A stretch of DNA of 11,769 nt from Chitinophagales bacterium (GCA_023251415.1 JAHEYX010000059.1:1-11769); one strand, 5' to 3'; positions 1 through 6,620 are shown, counted from the first letter of the stretch. A program made the numbers and translations. Notes: generated by a model not told the origin, from the letters alone.

Positions 1-1
1 T

Positions 2-484
2 ATTCGCAGCAATACCCGCGATATAACAACCATGGCCGATGCATCAAATTATCTTTACTTAATTGATCAATCTAATTTTTCATCAAAGCAAGATTTATTG
101 AGTAAAGTAGCAGCAACGGATTTTGATGTGGTTATTATGGATTTGTTTTTTGGTGATGAGGCATATACAGCAAGCGAATTACAACAACTGAAAACAAAGG
201 CGCACGGAGGTAAACGTTTATTAATTTCGTACATCAATATTGGAGCAGCCGAAAAGTACAGGTATTACTGGAAGAAAACATGGTTCAGGCATCATCCGCT
301 TTGGATAAAGAAAAGGTATGAGGGATATCCGGATGAATACTGGGTAAATTATTGGAATAAAGATTGGCAAGCGATTATTTATGGAAATGATGATTCATAT
401 GTCAAGAAAATTATCGATGCCGGTTTTGATGGGGCTTACTTGGATAATGTGGAAGCCTATTATTTTTTATACTATAAAGATTAA
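2..484 (+). CDS. TM1410/GH114-like protein, endo-alpha-1,4-polygalactosaminidase-related, C-terminal part (5' partial)
   Basis: The reading frame is open from the left edge to a TAA at 482-484, so the gene begins outside the window. The first in-window ATG (32) is probably internal, because the text before it reads as continuous protein. The visible part matches the TIM-barrel family annotated as TM1410 / GH114 (COG2342). In order it shows NYLYLIDQSNF, a strand ending DVVIMDLFF, TASELQQLKTKAHGGKRLLISY, NIGAAEKYRYYW, a YWVNYWNKDWQ segment, IIYGNDDSYVKKIIDAGFDGAYLD and a short tail. From memory, longer family members carry a preceding domain and end soon after the YLD strand, so the 3' end looks natural. 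Several positions I recall as acidic differ: GEAE is GAAE and YWD is YWN. Hydrolase activity is therefore uncertain. A signal peptide, if any, lies upstream. The next gene starts 4 nt downstream. Confidence 0.72.
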   Translation: MRSNTRDITTMADASNYLYLIDQSNFSSKQDLLSKVAATDFDVVIMDLFFGDEAYTASELQQLKTKAHGGKRLLISYINIGAAEKYRYYWKKTWFRHHPLWIKKRYEGYPDEYWVNYWNKDWQAIIYGNDDSYVKKIIDAGFDGAYLDNVEAYYFLYYKD

Positions 485-488
485 ATGG

Positions 489-923
489 ATGAAATTGAAA
501 TTAGTAAAAACACTTTTTATAAGCGGTCTATTTTTACTGATAAGTACCGCAATTCGCGCGCAAACAATAGATACGATAGAAAAGGTGGTGCTGCCTAATG
601 GTGATGTCCATTACCGCTATCAAGGTAAAATTATTACCCGCAATTGGGGAGGCGAGCACGCCCAATTAGACGCTACGGCATTAGAACATTGGCGACATGT
701 GAAGCGTAATGGTATCGGAACTACTGTTTTTGGTTTTGCCGGCGGTTTTTGTTTAGGTGATTTTATTGTTGAACAAGGACTAGGAACTAAGTATAGTATT
801 GTTTTATTACCTGTTGGTGCTGCATTAATTCTACTTGCTATTCCTTGTAACGTATACCGTAGACAGGAGTATATTAGGACGATAGAAGCCATTAATCAAT
901 ACCTTGTGCGACGAGCTAAATAG
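489..923 (+). CDS. Small exported membrane protein of unknown function, paralog A of a tandem pair
   Basis: I do not recognise this 144-residue protein. The start at 489 is chosen because it gives a clean signal peptide: a KLKLVK n-region, a hydrophobic core, and a probable cut after the alanine at 24, before QTIDTIEK. The same frame is open upstream, but that stretch only overlaps the preceding gene. The mature part has an LPNGDVHYRY segment, an HWRHVKRN segment, a glycine-rich hydrophobic stretch (FGFAGGFCLGDFI, about residues 80-92), a second hydrophobic stretch (about 102-120), and a polar end with YRRQEY and INQYLVRR. This suggests an exported protein with one or two later membrane segments. 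It aligns without gaps over the mature region to the next gene (44 of 119 positions identical by hand count). It starts 4 nt after the GH114-like gene, so the three are probably co-transcribed. Confidence 0.72.
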   Translation: MKLKLVKTLFISGLFLLISTAIRAQTIDTIEKVVLPNGDVHYRYQGKIITRNWGGEHAQLDATALEHWRHVKRNGIGTTVFGFAGGFCLGDFIVEQGLGTKYSIVLLPVGAALILLAIPCNVYRRQEYIRTIEAINQYLVRRAK

Positions 924-931
924 TTCAGCTT

Positions 932-1357
932 ATGCAGTATTTTAAAATAATCATTTGCAGTTGTGTTTTTCAGTTCTTGTTTAACATGCTCCATGCACAA
1001 ACAGTTGATACCATTAAAAGTGAAATGATGCCGAATGGTAAAACGTGTTTTCGTTACAAAGACAGTTTGATTTCTAATGCATGGATTAATGATAGGGTAC
1101 AAAAAGATTCCATGGCGAATGTGCATTGGAAAAGGTATAAGCGCAATACGAAGGCAAGCACCATATTTTCTTTTACCAGTGGCTTTGCACTAGGCGATTT
1201 CATTGGTGAGCTTGCATTTAACAACAGGATATACTTGTTGGATATCCCCATCTGCTTACTAAGTTGGTTGATTGCCAATTTATCAAATAATTATCGTAAA
1301 GTAGAATTTTACAACACTATTGCTTCACTAAATCGGTATTTGATTCGAAAGGGTTAA
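932..1357 (+). CDS. Small exported membrane protein of unknown function, paralog B of a tandem pair
   Basis: This 141-residue protein is a diverged copy of its upstream neighbour, 8 nt away. It has its own signal peptide (about residues 1-22, ending LHA before QTVDTIK). The pattern shared with the paralog is QT-DTI, PNG, the RY pair, HW--YKRN, F-F--GF-LGDFI, a second hydrophobic segment, and YR--E---TI--LN-YLIRK. The lone DFI aspartate inside a glycine/hydrophobic context is kept in both copies and may be a functional site. The signal peptides differ much more than the mature regions, as expected for selection on the mature protein. The function is unknown. Because it sits beside a GH114-like gene it could belong to a surface or envelope locus, but that is inference. 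The gene ends tail to tail with the minus-strand DCC gene, with only 4 nt between the stop codons. Confidence 0.72.
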   Translation: MQYFKIIICSCVFQFLFNMLHAQTVDTIKSEMMPNGKTCFRYKDSLISNAWINDRVQKDSMANVHWKRYKRNTKASTIFSFTSGFALGDFIGELAFNNRIYLLDIPICLLSWLIANLSNNYRKVEFYNTIASLNRYLIRKG

Positions 1358-1361
1358 TAGC

Positions 1362-1766
1362 TTATTCGAAAAACAAAGCTTTTTCCGATGCATTGGGTAT
1401 TCTACAAGTTTCACGTTTTCCAAACCAGCGGTACCTGTTTTTAGCAATAATACGATAGAATCGGTTAGAGATACTTATTGGAACTAGTTTTCCAATTGCA
1501 GCAAGCATCTTCCAAACTCCACTTAATTCGTTTAATAGTAATAAAACAGCATTTGCTTGTGTGTATACTTTCCCGTTAGCAAGCACAAGTATCGAGTCCG
1601 GCAATTCGCTAAGTTGGTAGTTGGCTAATAGCTGTTGAGCATACTTCGATTGCAAAGAGGTATAGCGAAATCGTTGTTTTTTATCGTGACGCATTAACCA
1701 ATCGACAGTGCCATTGCACAAACCGCAATAACCATCAAAACAAACCAATAAATAAGCATTAGGCAT
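1362..1766 (-). CDS. DCC-family thiol-disulfide oxidoreductase (DUF393, YuxK-like)
   Basis: This is a 134-residue protein of the DCC family, named for the conserved Asp-Cys-Cys near the N-terminus. The motif is plain: LLVCFDGYCGLCN, with D11 and the C14-x-x-C17 pair, in a thioredoxin-like context. A late segment, RYRWFGKRETC then IPN, matches the family's C-terminal signature and contains another cysteine at about 121. No signal peptide is visible, so it is probably cytoplasmic or membrane-associated. Family members are predicted disulfide oxidoreductases, and I know of no specific substrate. Its ATG overlaps the stop of the upstream Crp-like regulator by one base (TAATG), so the two are translationally coupled and may be functionally linked, for example in redox-responsive regulation. 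That link is inference. Confidence 0.88.
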   Translation of the reverse strand: MPNAYLLVCFDGYCGLCNGTVDWLMRHDKKQRFRYTSLQSKYAQQLLANYQLSELPDSILVLANGKVYTQANAVLLLLNELSGVWKMLAAIGKLVPISISNRFYRIIAKNRYRWFGKRETCRIPNASEKALFFE

Positions 1767-1768
1767 TA
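1764..1768 (-). promoter_or_regulatory. TAATG stop-start overlap coupling the Crp-like and DCC genes
   Basis: On the minus strand the regulator's TAA (1768-1766) shares one base with the ATG (1766-1764) of the DCC gene. No Shine-Dalgarno is apparent, so reinitiation after termination is the likely way the second gene is translated. Confidence 0.75.
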
Positions 1769-2386
1769 GGCCACTTTTAATTTAGTAACGGCTTTACTAC
1801 GACGTGTGGTAGCAATTTTTTTGCGTATACGGCTTAAATGTTCGGGGGTAATGCGCAAATAAGAAGCGATCAGGTGCAAAGGAACACGATCAAATAAATC
1901 GGGGCGTTCTTGTTGAAGTATTTTGTAGCGTTGTTCGGGTGAAAGCGTTTTTTGAATCACCACGGCATTAAACATATCGATAAAACTTTTTTCGGCAATC
2001 AATCGACCAAAACGCTCTGCCATGTGATATTTATCGTATTGCGCATAAATACCCGGACGAGGAATGGATATTAATTCAGAATCTTCTAAAGCTTGAATAT
2101 GAATGTTGGTTGGTTGTTGGGTTGCAAAGCTGAAATAATCAGTTAAAAAACAATTAGCGGCAAAAAACTCACCGGTAACTTCACGATCATCTTCTTGGCT
2201 ATAATAAAAGCAGCGTAATAAACCACTATTGACAAAGTATACGTGTTTACAAACTTCACCTGCTTTTAACAGGATATCGCCTTTACGCACGTGGCGTTCG
2301 GTAAAATAAGAAGAGAAATCATCCCAACATTCGCAGTTTAAGGGGCTGATTTGATTCATTACATGTTGAATAGCAGTTGTATTCAT
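1766..2386 (-). CDS. Crp/Fnr-family transcriptional regulator
   Basis: This 206-residue protein has an N-terminal cyclic-nucleotide-binding-type beta-barrel (about residues 22-115, with the barrel opening RHVRKGDILLKAGEVCKHVYFVNSGLLR). A long dimerisation helix follows, then a C-terminal winged helix-turn-helix (about 168-192, DRVPLHLIASYLRITPEHLSRIRKK). The start at 2386 is preferred over the ATG at 2488. The extra 34 residues of the longer form do not look like this family, and a promoter-like element lies inside that stretch. The phosphate-binding Arg-Ser/Thr of true cAMP receptors is not evident, and the five cysteines (18, 20, 46, 59, 79) do not form the FNR iron-sulfur pattern. The ligand is therefore unknown. 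This type is common in Bacteroidota, often regulating a neighbour; here the DCC gene is the obvious candidate. Confidence 0.9.
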   Translation of the reverse strand: MNTTAIQHVMNQISPLNCECWDDFSSYFTERHVRKGDILLKAGEVCKHVYFVNSGLLRCFYYSQEDDREVTGEFFAANCFLTDYFSFATQQPTNIHIQALEDSELISIPRPGIYAQYDKYHMAERFGRLIAEKSFIDMFNAVVIQKTLSPEQRYKILQQERPDLFDRVPLHLIASYLRITPEHLSRIRKKIATTRRSKAVTKLKVA

Positions 2387-2400
2387 AAAAAATGTTTGTC

Positions 2401-2407
2401 CAAAATA
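2401..2407 (-). promoter_or_regulatory. Weak -7-like element for the Crp-like regulator
   Basis: On the minus strand TATTTTG lies 14 nt before the ATG at 2386. It is one base shorter than the Bacteroidota consensus TAnnTTTG. A TTG occurs about 23 nt further upstream, within the tolerated -33 spacing. The match is imperfect, but the position would give a short leader and would exclude the longer start. Confidence 0.3.
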
Positions 2408-2522
2408 ACCACTAAAAATCGACAAATAAAACAACTTTACCGCCCTATAACTACCAATTACCGATAGGAGTGGATGGGCTTGAAACATTTAATTTTTTTT
2501 CAATCGGAAACGTTTACACAGC

Positions 2523-2560
2523 CGAAGCGCCCCCAATAATCTTTGCTTGGGGTTTCTTCG
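2523..2560. repeat. Interrupted inverted repeat (hairpin) upstream of the gcdH promoter
   Basis: An outer 5-bp arm (CGAAG 2523-2527 with CTTCG 2556-2560) and an inner 6-bp arm (CCCCAA 2531-2536 with TTGGGG 2547-2552) are separated by a symmetric 3x3 internal mismatch, with a 10-nt loop. It lies between two divergent genes, so no plus-strand gene ends here, and it is followed by a T-rich run. It could be an operator upstream of the -7 box at 2577 or a terminator-like block to stray transcription. The sequence does not decide between these. Confidence 0.55.
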
Positions 2561-2576
2561 TTTTACGTTTTTATGC

Positions 2577-2584
2577 TATTTTTG
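2577..2584 (+). promoter_or_regulatory. Bacteroidota-type -7 element for the glutaryl-CoA dehydrogenase gene
   Basis: TATTTTTG is an exact match to TAnnTTTG. It predicts transcription starting near 2589 and a leader of about 65 nt. No convincing TTTG -33 box is found at the usual spacing; the nearest candidate is TTCG at 2557-2560 with a short spacer. A purine-rich AAGGGAG near 2632-2638 is about 15 nt from the ATG, too far for a classical ribosome binding site. Confidence 0.5.
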
Positions 2585-2653
2585 CGCTCCGGATTTTGAG
2601 AATATAAACCCGAAATTTCAAACCAAACCCGCAAGGGAGCTTAAAAACACCTT

Positions 2654-3832
2654 ATGTATACCGATAAATTCCAGTATCACGATTATTACTTAATGGATGA
2701 ATTGTTAACCGATGAGCACAAACTCATTCGCGACAGTATTCGTCAGTTTGTAAAAGCTGAAATCAGCCCTATTATTGAAGAACATGCGCAACAGGCTAAA
2801 TTTCCACAACATTTGGTAAAGCGTTTAGGCGAAATGGGTTGTTTTGGACCTACTATTCCTGTTGAATACGGTGGTGGCGGTTTAGATCAAATCAGTTATG
2901 GTTTGATGATGATGGAATTGGAGCGTTGTGATAGCGGAATCCGCAGCACAGCTTCTGTTCAAGGTTCTTTAGTAATGTATCCAATCTATACTTACGGAAG
3001 CGAAGAGCAACGTCGTAAATTCTTACCTAAATTAGCCAGTGGTGAGTGGTTGGGCTGTTTTGGTTTAACTGAACCAAATCACGGTTCTGATCCGGGAAGT
3101 ATGGTTACCAACTATAAAGATGCCGGAGATCATGTGATATTAAACGGTGCTAAAATGTGGATCAGCAATGCCCCATTTGCACAAGTGGCTGTAGTTTGGG
3201 CTAAAAATGAAGCCGGTGAAATTCACGGATTAATTGTTGAACGCGGTATGGAAGGCTTTACAACTCCTGAAACACACGGTAAATGGAGCTTACGCGCCAG
3301 TGCTACCGGTGAATTGGTATTTGATAATGTGAAAGTGCCTAAAGAAAATATTTTACCAAATGTGAAAGGCTTAAAAGGACCATTGGGTTGTTTAAGTTCG
3401 GCCCGTTACGGTATCGCTTGGGGCGCTTTGGGCGCAGCTTTAGATTGTTACGACAGTGCGTTGCGTTATTCGAAAGAACGTATTCAATTCGGTAAACCAA
3501 TCGGAGGATTTCAATTAACTCAAAAGAAATTGGCCGAAATGATTACAGAAATTACCAAAGCGCAGTTATTGACTTGGCGTTTAGGGGTTTTGAAAAACGA
3601 AAACCGCGCTACTCCTGCTCAAATCTCTATGGCTAAACGTAATAACGTAGAATTGGCTTTGAACGTGGCTCGTGAAGCACGTCAAATTCACGGTGGCATG
3701 GGTATTACAGGAGAATATTCAATCATGCGCCACATGATGAATTTGGAATCTGTTGTAACTTACGAAGGTACTCACGATATTCATTTATTGATTACCGGAA
3801 TGGATGTAACCGGCATTAACGCTTTTAAATAA
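2654..3832 (+). CDS. gcdH: Glutaryl-CoA dehydrogenase (acyl-CoA dehydrogenase family)
   Basis: This 392-residue FAD flavoenzyme would oxidise and decarboxylate glutaryl-CoA to crotonyl-CoA in lysine/tryptophan degradation, passing electrons to ETF. The acyl-CoA dehydrogenase order is intact: an N-terminal helical domain (DELLTDEHKLIRDSIRQFV), a middle beta domain with LGCFGLTEPNHGSDPGSM and KMWISNAP, then a C-terminal helical domain with RYGIAWGALGAA, RIQFGKPI and ARQIHGGMGITGEY. Features specific to glutaryl-CoA dehydrogenase are the IRSTASVQGSLVMYPI segment, whose R97 corresponds to the substrate-carboxylate-binding arginine of the human enzyme, and TYEGTHDIH, with E371 as the catalytic base. 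Length and ends match the family. The start at 2654 fits Bacteroidota homologs, which carry about a dozen residues before the DELLT motif. The gene looks monocistronic, with its own promoter and terminator. Confidence 0.93.
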   Translation: MYTDKFQYHDYYLMDELLTDEHKLIRDSIRQFVKAEISPIIEEHAQQAKFPQHLVKRLGEMGCFGPTIPVEYGGGGLDQISYGLMMMELERCDSGIRSTASVQGSLVMYPIYTYGSEEQRRKFLPKLASGEWLGCFGLTEPNHGSDPGSMVTNYKDAGDHVILNGAKMWISNAPFAQVAVVWAKNEAGEIHGLIVERGMEGFTTPETHGKWSLRASATGELVFDNVKVPKENILPNVKGLKGPLGCLSSARYGIAWGALGAALDCYDSALRYSKERIQFGKPIGGFQLTQKKLAEMITEITKAQLLTWRLGVLKNENRATPAQISMAKRNNVELALNVAREARQIHGGMGITGEYSIMRHMMNLESVVTYEGTHDIHLLITGMDVTGINAFK

Positions 3833-3850
3833 CGAAATACAATAGAATCG

Positions 3851-3889
3851 GCCGGCATACGTGAAGAACGGAATGCCGGCTATTTTTTT
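3851..3889 (+). terminator. Rho-independent terminator after gcdH
   Basis: A perfect 8-bp arm GCCGGCAT (3851-3858) pairs with ATGCCGGC (3873-3880) around a 14-nt loop. It is followed by TA and seven T residues (3883-3889), and it starts 18 nt after the gcdH stop. It separates gcdH from prfB. Confidence 0.9.
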
Positions 3890-3912
3890 ATAGCTACTCA
3901 ATTCATCAACTC

Positions 3913-4999
3913 ATGACTTCCGATAACCTGAAGACCGTACAGGAGCGCACCGTGGCTTTACAGCGGTTCCTTTGACATCGATAACCGCATCGAAAAACAC
4001 CGTCAAGAACAAGCCTTAACCTTAGCACCCGATTTCTGGAACGACCCTGCACGTGCCGAATCTATTATGAAATCCATTAAAACAGAATTGTTTTGGATTA
4101 ATGCCTTTGCTAAAACAAAAAGTGTAATTGATGACCTTGCGGTATTGTACGAGTTCTTTCAAGCAGCCGAAGTAAGTGAAGAAGAAGTAGATCAACAATA
4201 CAAAAAAGCCTTAGAAGCTATAGAAGATTTGCAATTTAAAGCAACACTTGATAAGCCTGAAGATGCTTTACCTTGTGTGTTAACTATCAATGCCGGTGCC
4301 GGCGGAACTGAAAGTTGCGATTGGGCTTCGATGTTACTGCGCATGTATTTAAAGTACGCCGAAAAACAAGGTTTTAAAGTTACTGAAGTAGAAATGCAAC
4401 AAGGTGATGTGGCCGGTGTTAAATCCGTAGCACTCGAAATAGATGGTGAATTTGCATTTGGTTTTTTGAAAGGCGAATCAGGAGTTCATCGCTTGGTGCG
4501 TATTTCACCGTTTGATAGCAATGCTCGTCGCCATACCTCTTTTGCATCGGTGTTTGTTTATCCGATGGTGGATGATACTATTGAAATTGAAATTAACGAC
4601 GCGGATATTGAAATGCAAACTTCACGCAGTGGCGGTGCCGGTGGGCAGAATGTAAATAAAGTAGAAACGAAAGTTCAACTCACGCACAAACCAACAGGTA
4701 TCGTGGTGGTTTGTCAAGTTGAAAGAAGTCAATCGGGCAACCGTGAACGTGCGATGAAAATGTTGAAGAGCCAATTGTATGAATTGGAATTACGTAAACT
4801 TAACGAAGAACGTGATAAAATAAATGCCACCAAAAAGAAAATCGAATGGGGTTCACAAATACGCAGTTATGTTTTCCATCCTTATAAAATGATTAAAGAT
4901 CACCGCACCGATTTTGAAGTAGGCAATATACAACCGGTAATGGACGGTGAATTAGATGGGTTTATTAAAGCCTATCTGATGATGGATGCAGAAGGGTAA
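3913..4999 (+). CDS. prfB: Peptide chain release factor 2, with programmed +1 frameshift
   Basis: RF2 recognises UGA and UAA stop codons and triggers peptide release. Translation starts at ATG 3913 and runs 20 codons (MTSDNLKTVQERTVALQRFL) to an in-frame TGA at 3973-3975. A +1 slip on CTT (3970-3972) continues at GAC 3974 to the stop ending at 4999, giving 361 residues against 365 in E. coli. The fused junction QRFL-DIDNR aligns with RGYLDYD of E. coli RF2, and the PDFWNDPARAESIM segment just after it also matches. The stop-recognition tripeptide SPF is at about 198-200. The GGQ peptidyl-transferase motif is at 243-245, with a serine where E. coli K-12 has threonine 246. Calling the gene from an internal ATG (4067) would lose 51 residues of conserved N-terminus. 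No -7 element is evident in the short gap after the gcdH terminator. Confidence 0.95.
3962..3976 (+). promoter_or_regulatory. prfB autoregulatory +1 frameshift site
   Basis: The slippery CTT-TGA-C heptamer (3970-3976) is identical to the E. coli core, including the poor-context C after TGA. Where E. coli has AGGGGG three nt before CTT, this gene has AGCGG (3962-3966), so the stimulatory Shine-Dalgarno-like element is degraded but correctly spaced. Low RF2 levels slow termination at TGA and favour the shift, giving autoregulation. Confidence 0.93.
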
Positions 5000-5011
5000 T
5001 TACAAGCCCAT

Positions 5012-5041
5012 GGCTGCTTGAATGCCGGTTTGAAGGCAGCT
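5012..5041. terminator. Weak hairpin between convergent prfB and the DUF1003 gene
   Basis: GCTGC (5013-5017) pairs with GCAGC (5036-5040), with a possible G-T pair outside. It lies 13 nt after the prfB stop. The following plus-strand sequence is T-rich but not a clean T run. The stem is short, so this is a tentative terminator for prfB, possibly serving both strands. Confidence 0.35.
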
Positions 5042-5049
5042 TAGTTTAA

Positions 5050-5472
5050 TTACTTTTGTTCATTTAATTTAAGCTCTTGCAGGAGTTTTAAAATTTTATC
5101 TAATTTTTCAACTTCCAAAATATTAAGGTGTTTTTGCAAAGCCTCAATTTCTAATTTAGCTTCAAGATTTGTTTCATAATCGGCTTGTGCTTGAGCTCGA
5201 TCACGCTCGCTTTGACGGTTTTGCGACATCATAATAATTGGTGCTGCATAGGCCGCTTGTGTTGAAAACAGCAAATTGAGTAGAATAAAAGGATACGGGT
5301 CCCAATGTTGTAAAAAGCCAATAATATTTAATGCCATCCAAACTAACACAATTAAAGATTGGATGATGATAAACGACCAAGATCCCATTCCGGTAGCTAC
5401 ATTATCAGCTAATCGTTGTCCAAAACTAAGAGACTCTGAATGTTCTTCGTGCCAGGTTTTATTCTTTGCCAT
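5050..5472 (-). CDS. DUF1003 family membrane protein
   Basis: This 140-residue protein matches DUF1003. A soluble N-terminus contains SFGQRLADNVATGMGSWSF, then a transmembrane helix (about 32-53), the family signature WDPYPFILLNLLFSTQAAYAAPIIMMSQNRQ with a second helix (about 62-82), and a charged, heptad-like C-terminal helix (about 85-138) likely to form a coiled coil. The length is typical of short family members. The biochemical role is unknown. The topology predicts two membrane passes with both ends in the cytoplasm. It is transcribed alone: the AraC gene upstream is 125 bp away, and prfB converges from the other side. A TAACTTTG box upstream suggests its own promoter. Confidence 0.88.
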   Translation of the reverse strand: MAKNKTWHEEHSESLSFGQRLADNVATGMGSWSFIIIQSLIVLVWMALNIIGFLQHWDPYPFILLNLLFSTQAAYAAPIIMMSQNRQSERDRAQAQADYETNLEAKLEIEALQKHLNILEVEKLDKILKLLQELKLNEQK

Positions 5473-5544
5473 AAAATTGAAATTGTTAAAAGTTTTAAGG
5501 GCTAAACTGCCGCTTATCCGATAAACAGGAGTTTAGTCGAAGTT

Positions 5545-5552
5545 CAAAGTTA
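5545..5552 (-). promoter_or_regulatory. Bacteroidota-type -7 element for the DUF1003 gene
   Basis: On the minus strand TAACTTTG matches TAnnTTTG exactly. It would start transcription near 5540 and give a leader of about 65 nt. No TTTG -33 box is seen at 17-23 nt spacing, so this rests on the -7 match and its position. Confidence 0.42.
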
Positions 5553-5570
5553 CACTATTATAATTACGTA

Positions 5571-5595
5571 GTTGCGCTTTTAAACAAAAGCCAAC
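5571..5595 (-). terminator. AT-rich hairpin just after the AraC-family gene
   Basis: GTTG plus GCTTTT (5571-5581, one unpaired C at 5575) pair with AAAAGC plus CAAC (5586-5595) around a 4-nt loop. It starts 2 nt past the AraC-family stop on the minus strand. No T run follows on that strand, so it is at best a weak terminator or a 3'-end stabilising stem. Confidence 0.35.
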
Positions 5596-5597
5596 AA

Positions 5598-6578
5598 CTA
5601 TTCCGTAACTGAGCTTATTAACTCACTAGGATTGATACCCGTTATTTTTTTAAAGGAGGCGCTGAAATGACTGACACAGGAAAACCCAAGTTCATACCCA
5701 ACTTGCGATACACTGGCTCCTTTTTGTTGAAGTAAAATTTTTGCATTTTCTACACGCTCTACCTGAATAAACTCGTGTATGGTGGTGTGGAATAATTCTT
5801 TAAAGCCACGCTTCAAATAATTCTCATTTAAGCCTACTTTACGTGCAAGCTCCGATATGGTAAGTGGCTCGCGTAACTGCTGCAATAAAATTGATTTGGC
5901 TTCCTGAAGTTTAGGTAAATCGGCTGCTTTGATTTTAAATTTATTATTCGAAACAGCAGTATTGCTTTCGTTAAAGTGTTGAAATAAAAAATTCAGTAAT
6001 CCTAATACTTTACTTTCCAAATAAATATTTTTACGAATGCCGGAGGCTAATTTGGTAGAAGCCAATTGCTTACAATACAATTGCAGTTTGCCGCTTAAGT
6101 TTTCGATGGAATGCAAACTTACGGGCACCGTTAAATTGAGCGCTTGTTCCATTTCCAAAGGCAATTCGTATTTTAAATCTTCGGTAAAAGCGATTAAATA
6201 ATTATGCCCGAGTGTTAATTGAAAAGCATAAACAGCTTCTCCTTTTTGGAGCACCAAATTCTTAAACGCGTGCGATTGAAAACAAAATTGCAAATGTAAA
6301 GCAGGTAATTGATTAGGCTCTTGACGTGCAGCAATTTTTAGTTGCAAATGCGATTCATCAATAGGCAAGTCATAGTTGAAAGTAAACTCGTAAAGTGTTA
6401 ATGCTAATCCTTTAGTCGTTTGATTTAATTCATGTTTACGTGCCGTGCCGATATGATGCGGTAGGCTAAGCTCCTGCTCGAATTGCCCGGTCGCATTTAG
6501 TTGATTCACTAAATCGAGTAGGCGATCAAAATGTTCAGTAGTAGGTTTAAACGTATTTAAACGAGTAGTGGCTTCCAT
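5598..6578 (-). CDS. AraC-family transcriptional regulator
   Basis: This 326-residue protein has a C-terminal AraC/XylS DNA-binding domain of about 95 residues with two helix-turn-helix units. The first is at about 239-260 (LTISELARKVGLNENYLKRGFK) and the second at about 289-311 (SVSQVGYELGFSCVSHFSASFKK), followed by the family end GINPSEL. The N-terminal 220 residues are a poorly conserved sensing region with hydrophobic strand-like segments. The overall arrangement resembles PchR-type regulators, which in other bacteria control siderophore genes, but no iron-uptake gene is in the window and the inducer is unknown. It is transcribed alone: 92 bp from the flippase-like gene upstream and 125 bp from the DUF1003 gene downstream. 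Targets are probably elsewhere. Confidence 0.9.
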   Translation of the reverse strand: MEATTRLNTFKPTTEHFDRLLDLVNQLNATGQFEQELSLPHHIGTARKHELNQTTKGLALTLYEFTFNYDLPIDESHLQLKIAARQEPNQLPALHLQFCFQSHAFKNLVLQKGEAVYAFQLTLGHNYLIAFTEDLKYELPLEMEQALNLTVPVSLHSIENLSGKLQLYCKQLASTKLASGIRKNIYLESKVLGLLNFLFQHFNESNTAVSNNKFKIKAADLPKLQEAKSILLQQLREPLTISELARKVGLNENYLKRGFKELFHTTIHEFIQVERVENAKILLQQKGASVSQVGYELGFSCVSHFSASFKKITGINPSELISSVTE

Positions 6579-6620
6579 AAATGCTTTGCGAAAGTAAGTG
6601 GAGGAAGCCGAAATGCCTAA

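Noticed and set aside
381..488. Extended N-terminus of paralog A starting at 381
   Set aside because: It overlaps the GH114-like coding region in another frame and would place 36 unrelated residues before a clean signal peptide starting at 489.
620..1278. Several 70-90-codon minus-strand open frames under the two paralogs
   Set aside because: They lie antisense to better supported genes with signal peptides and mutual homology, and show no recognisable domain.
2387..2488. Extended N-terminus of the Crp-like regulator starting at 2488
   Set aside because: The 34 extra residues are unlike Crp/Fnr proteins and would span the promoter-like region; ATG 2386 gives the usual length.
4067..4999. 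Separate 310-residue RF2 starting at 4067
   Set aside because: Conserved RF2 sequence continues upstream in the same frame to 3974 and then joins the 20-codon leader through the frameshift site.
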